This document shows positions 6,656 through 7,038 of a DNA stretch of 7,038 nt, piece after piece. Below the pieces are notes generated by a model that saw only the letters and a program-made list of their open reading frames with translations, made no database searches and was not told where the DNA came from. This DNA comes from an uncultured Flavobacteriales bacterium (GTDB lineage Bacteria; Bacteroidota; Bacteroidia; Flavobacteriales_D; Sanyastnellaceae), in the NCBI GenBank assembly GCA_937996585.1, contig CALKUW010000173.1, forward strand, positions 1 through 7,038, read 5' to 3'. Position numbers and translations under genes: made by a program. Within the stretch, counting starts at the first letter, position 1. Every line of letters starts with the position of its first letter.

Positions 6656-7038
6656 GTTGTGGGGGTCAATGATTGTGCGATGCGTTCCATGACTTCCGTG
6701 GCCACGCGCAGGGCGGACAAGCCGTCCTCGAGCGGCACGCGGCAGGGCGACGTGCCCGTACAGGCCGCATGGAAATCGGCCAATTCGTCGGCGATGGCAT
6801 TGGCCTCGCCGACTTCGGGTTCTTCGATGTGGATGCGGCGTGCAGGCCGTCCCGGTACATCGAGGTAAAGTCCATAGGGGTCGCGCTCCTGTCCCGGATC
6901 CACGTCTTCGAGGCGCATGACCTGGGCGCTGCGGTTGAGCAGGTCGACCGACAGGTAGGCGTCCTGCTGGAAGAGGCGCACCTTGCGCATGGGGTTCACG
7001 CTGACGCGGCTGGCCGTGAGGTTGGCCACGGCACCCGA
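6652..7038 (-). CDS. Gfo/Idh/MocA-family oxidoreductase, C-terminal part (cut by window edge)
   Basis: Only the last 128 residues are in the window; the N-terminal Rossmann domain with its NAD(P)-binding GxGxxG lies beyond 7038. What is visible fits the C-terminal alpha/beta domain of Gfo/Idh/MocA dehydrogenases: GAVANLTASRVS, then RKVRLFQQDAYLSVDLL, a strand region with RRIHIEEPEV, then ELADFHAACTG and the closing helix with LEDGLSALRVATEVMERI. Family members oxidise or reduce sugars, sugar nucleotides or related compounds in the cytosol; the substrate here cannot be told. The stop codon overlaps the DUF4494 start by ATGA. The frame is open to the window edge, so this is a partial gene and not a truncated one as far as can be seen. 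Confidence 0.85.
   Translation of the reverse strand, partial: SGAVANLTASRVSVNPMRKVRLFQQDAYLSVDLLNRSAQVMRLEDVDPGQERDPYGLYLDVPGRPARRIHIEEPEVGEANAIADELADFHAACTGTSPCRVPLEDGLSALRVATEVMERIAQSLTPTT

Noticed and set aside
6029..6868. 279-aa plus-strand frame crossing the helicase end, DUF4494 and the oxidoreductase
   Set aside because: It is antisense to two recognisable coupled genes and its Gly/Val/Asp/Leu-rich product resembles no family.
1..7038. Defence island, mobile element, CRISPR array or toxin-antitoxin pair
   Set aside because: No integrase, transposase, spaced repeats, tRNA or nuclease partner for the helicase is visible. The helicase resembles the housekeeping IGHMBP2/Upf1-like type and its neighbours are not defence genes.

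Overview
The window looks like chromosomal DNA from a GC-rich member of the Bacteroidota, probably near the Flavobacteriales. Three things in the sequence support this. One protein carries a CHU_C-type (gliding-motility-associated) C-terminal domain, the sorting signal of the type IX secretion system (T9SS). Another belongs to DUF4494, a family known essentially from Bacteroidota. The left edge holds a good match to the Bacteroidota promoter consensus (TTG, 18 nt, TAnnTTTG). Placement below phylum is inference. No rRNA, tRNA, CRISPR array, insertion sequence or phage gene is visible.

Layout. Bases 1-63 form a short intergenic stretch with a hairpin terminator for the first gene and a promoter that reads leftward out of the window. 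Bases 64-1230 (minus) encode a cytosolic protein that looks like two GNAT folds in tandem. An 81-bp divergent gap (1231-1311) separates it from a tight rightward cluster. That cluster is a 143-aa secreted protein of unknown family (1312-1743), an 807-aa multidomain T9SS cargo protein (1743-4166, start codon overlapping the previous stop by one base), and a 639-aa superfamily 1B helicase of the IGHMBP2/Upf1 type (4174-6093, 7 nt gap). The helicase ends one base before the end of a leftward pair: the C-terminal part of a Gfo/Idh/MocA-type oxidoreductase (6652-7038, cut by the window edge), overlapping by ATGA a DUF4494 protein (6095-6655).

How the genes may work together. The small secreted protein and the large surface or secreted protein are probably translationally coupled and exported together, so a functional pairing is reasonable but unproven. 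The helicase is intracellular and probably shares the transcript for reasons of genome economy. The oxidoreductase and DUF4494 protein are also coupled. Nothing here amounts to a clearly new system; the most open questions are the unrecognised secreted protein, the role of DUF4494, and the apparently degenerate first GNAT half.
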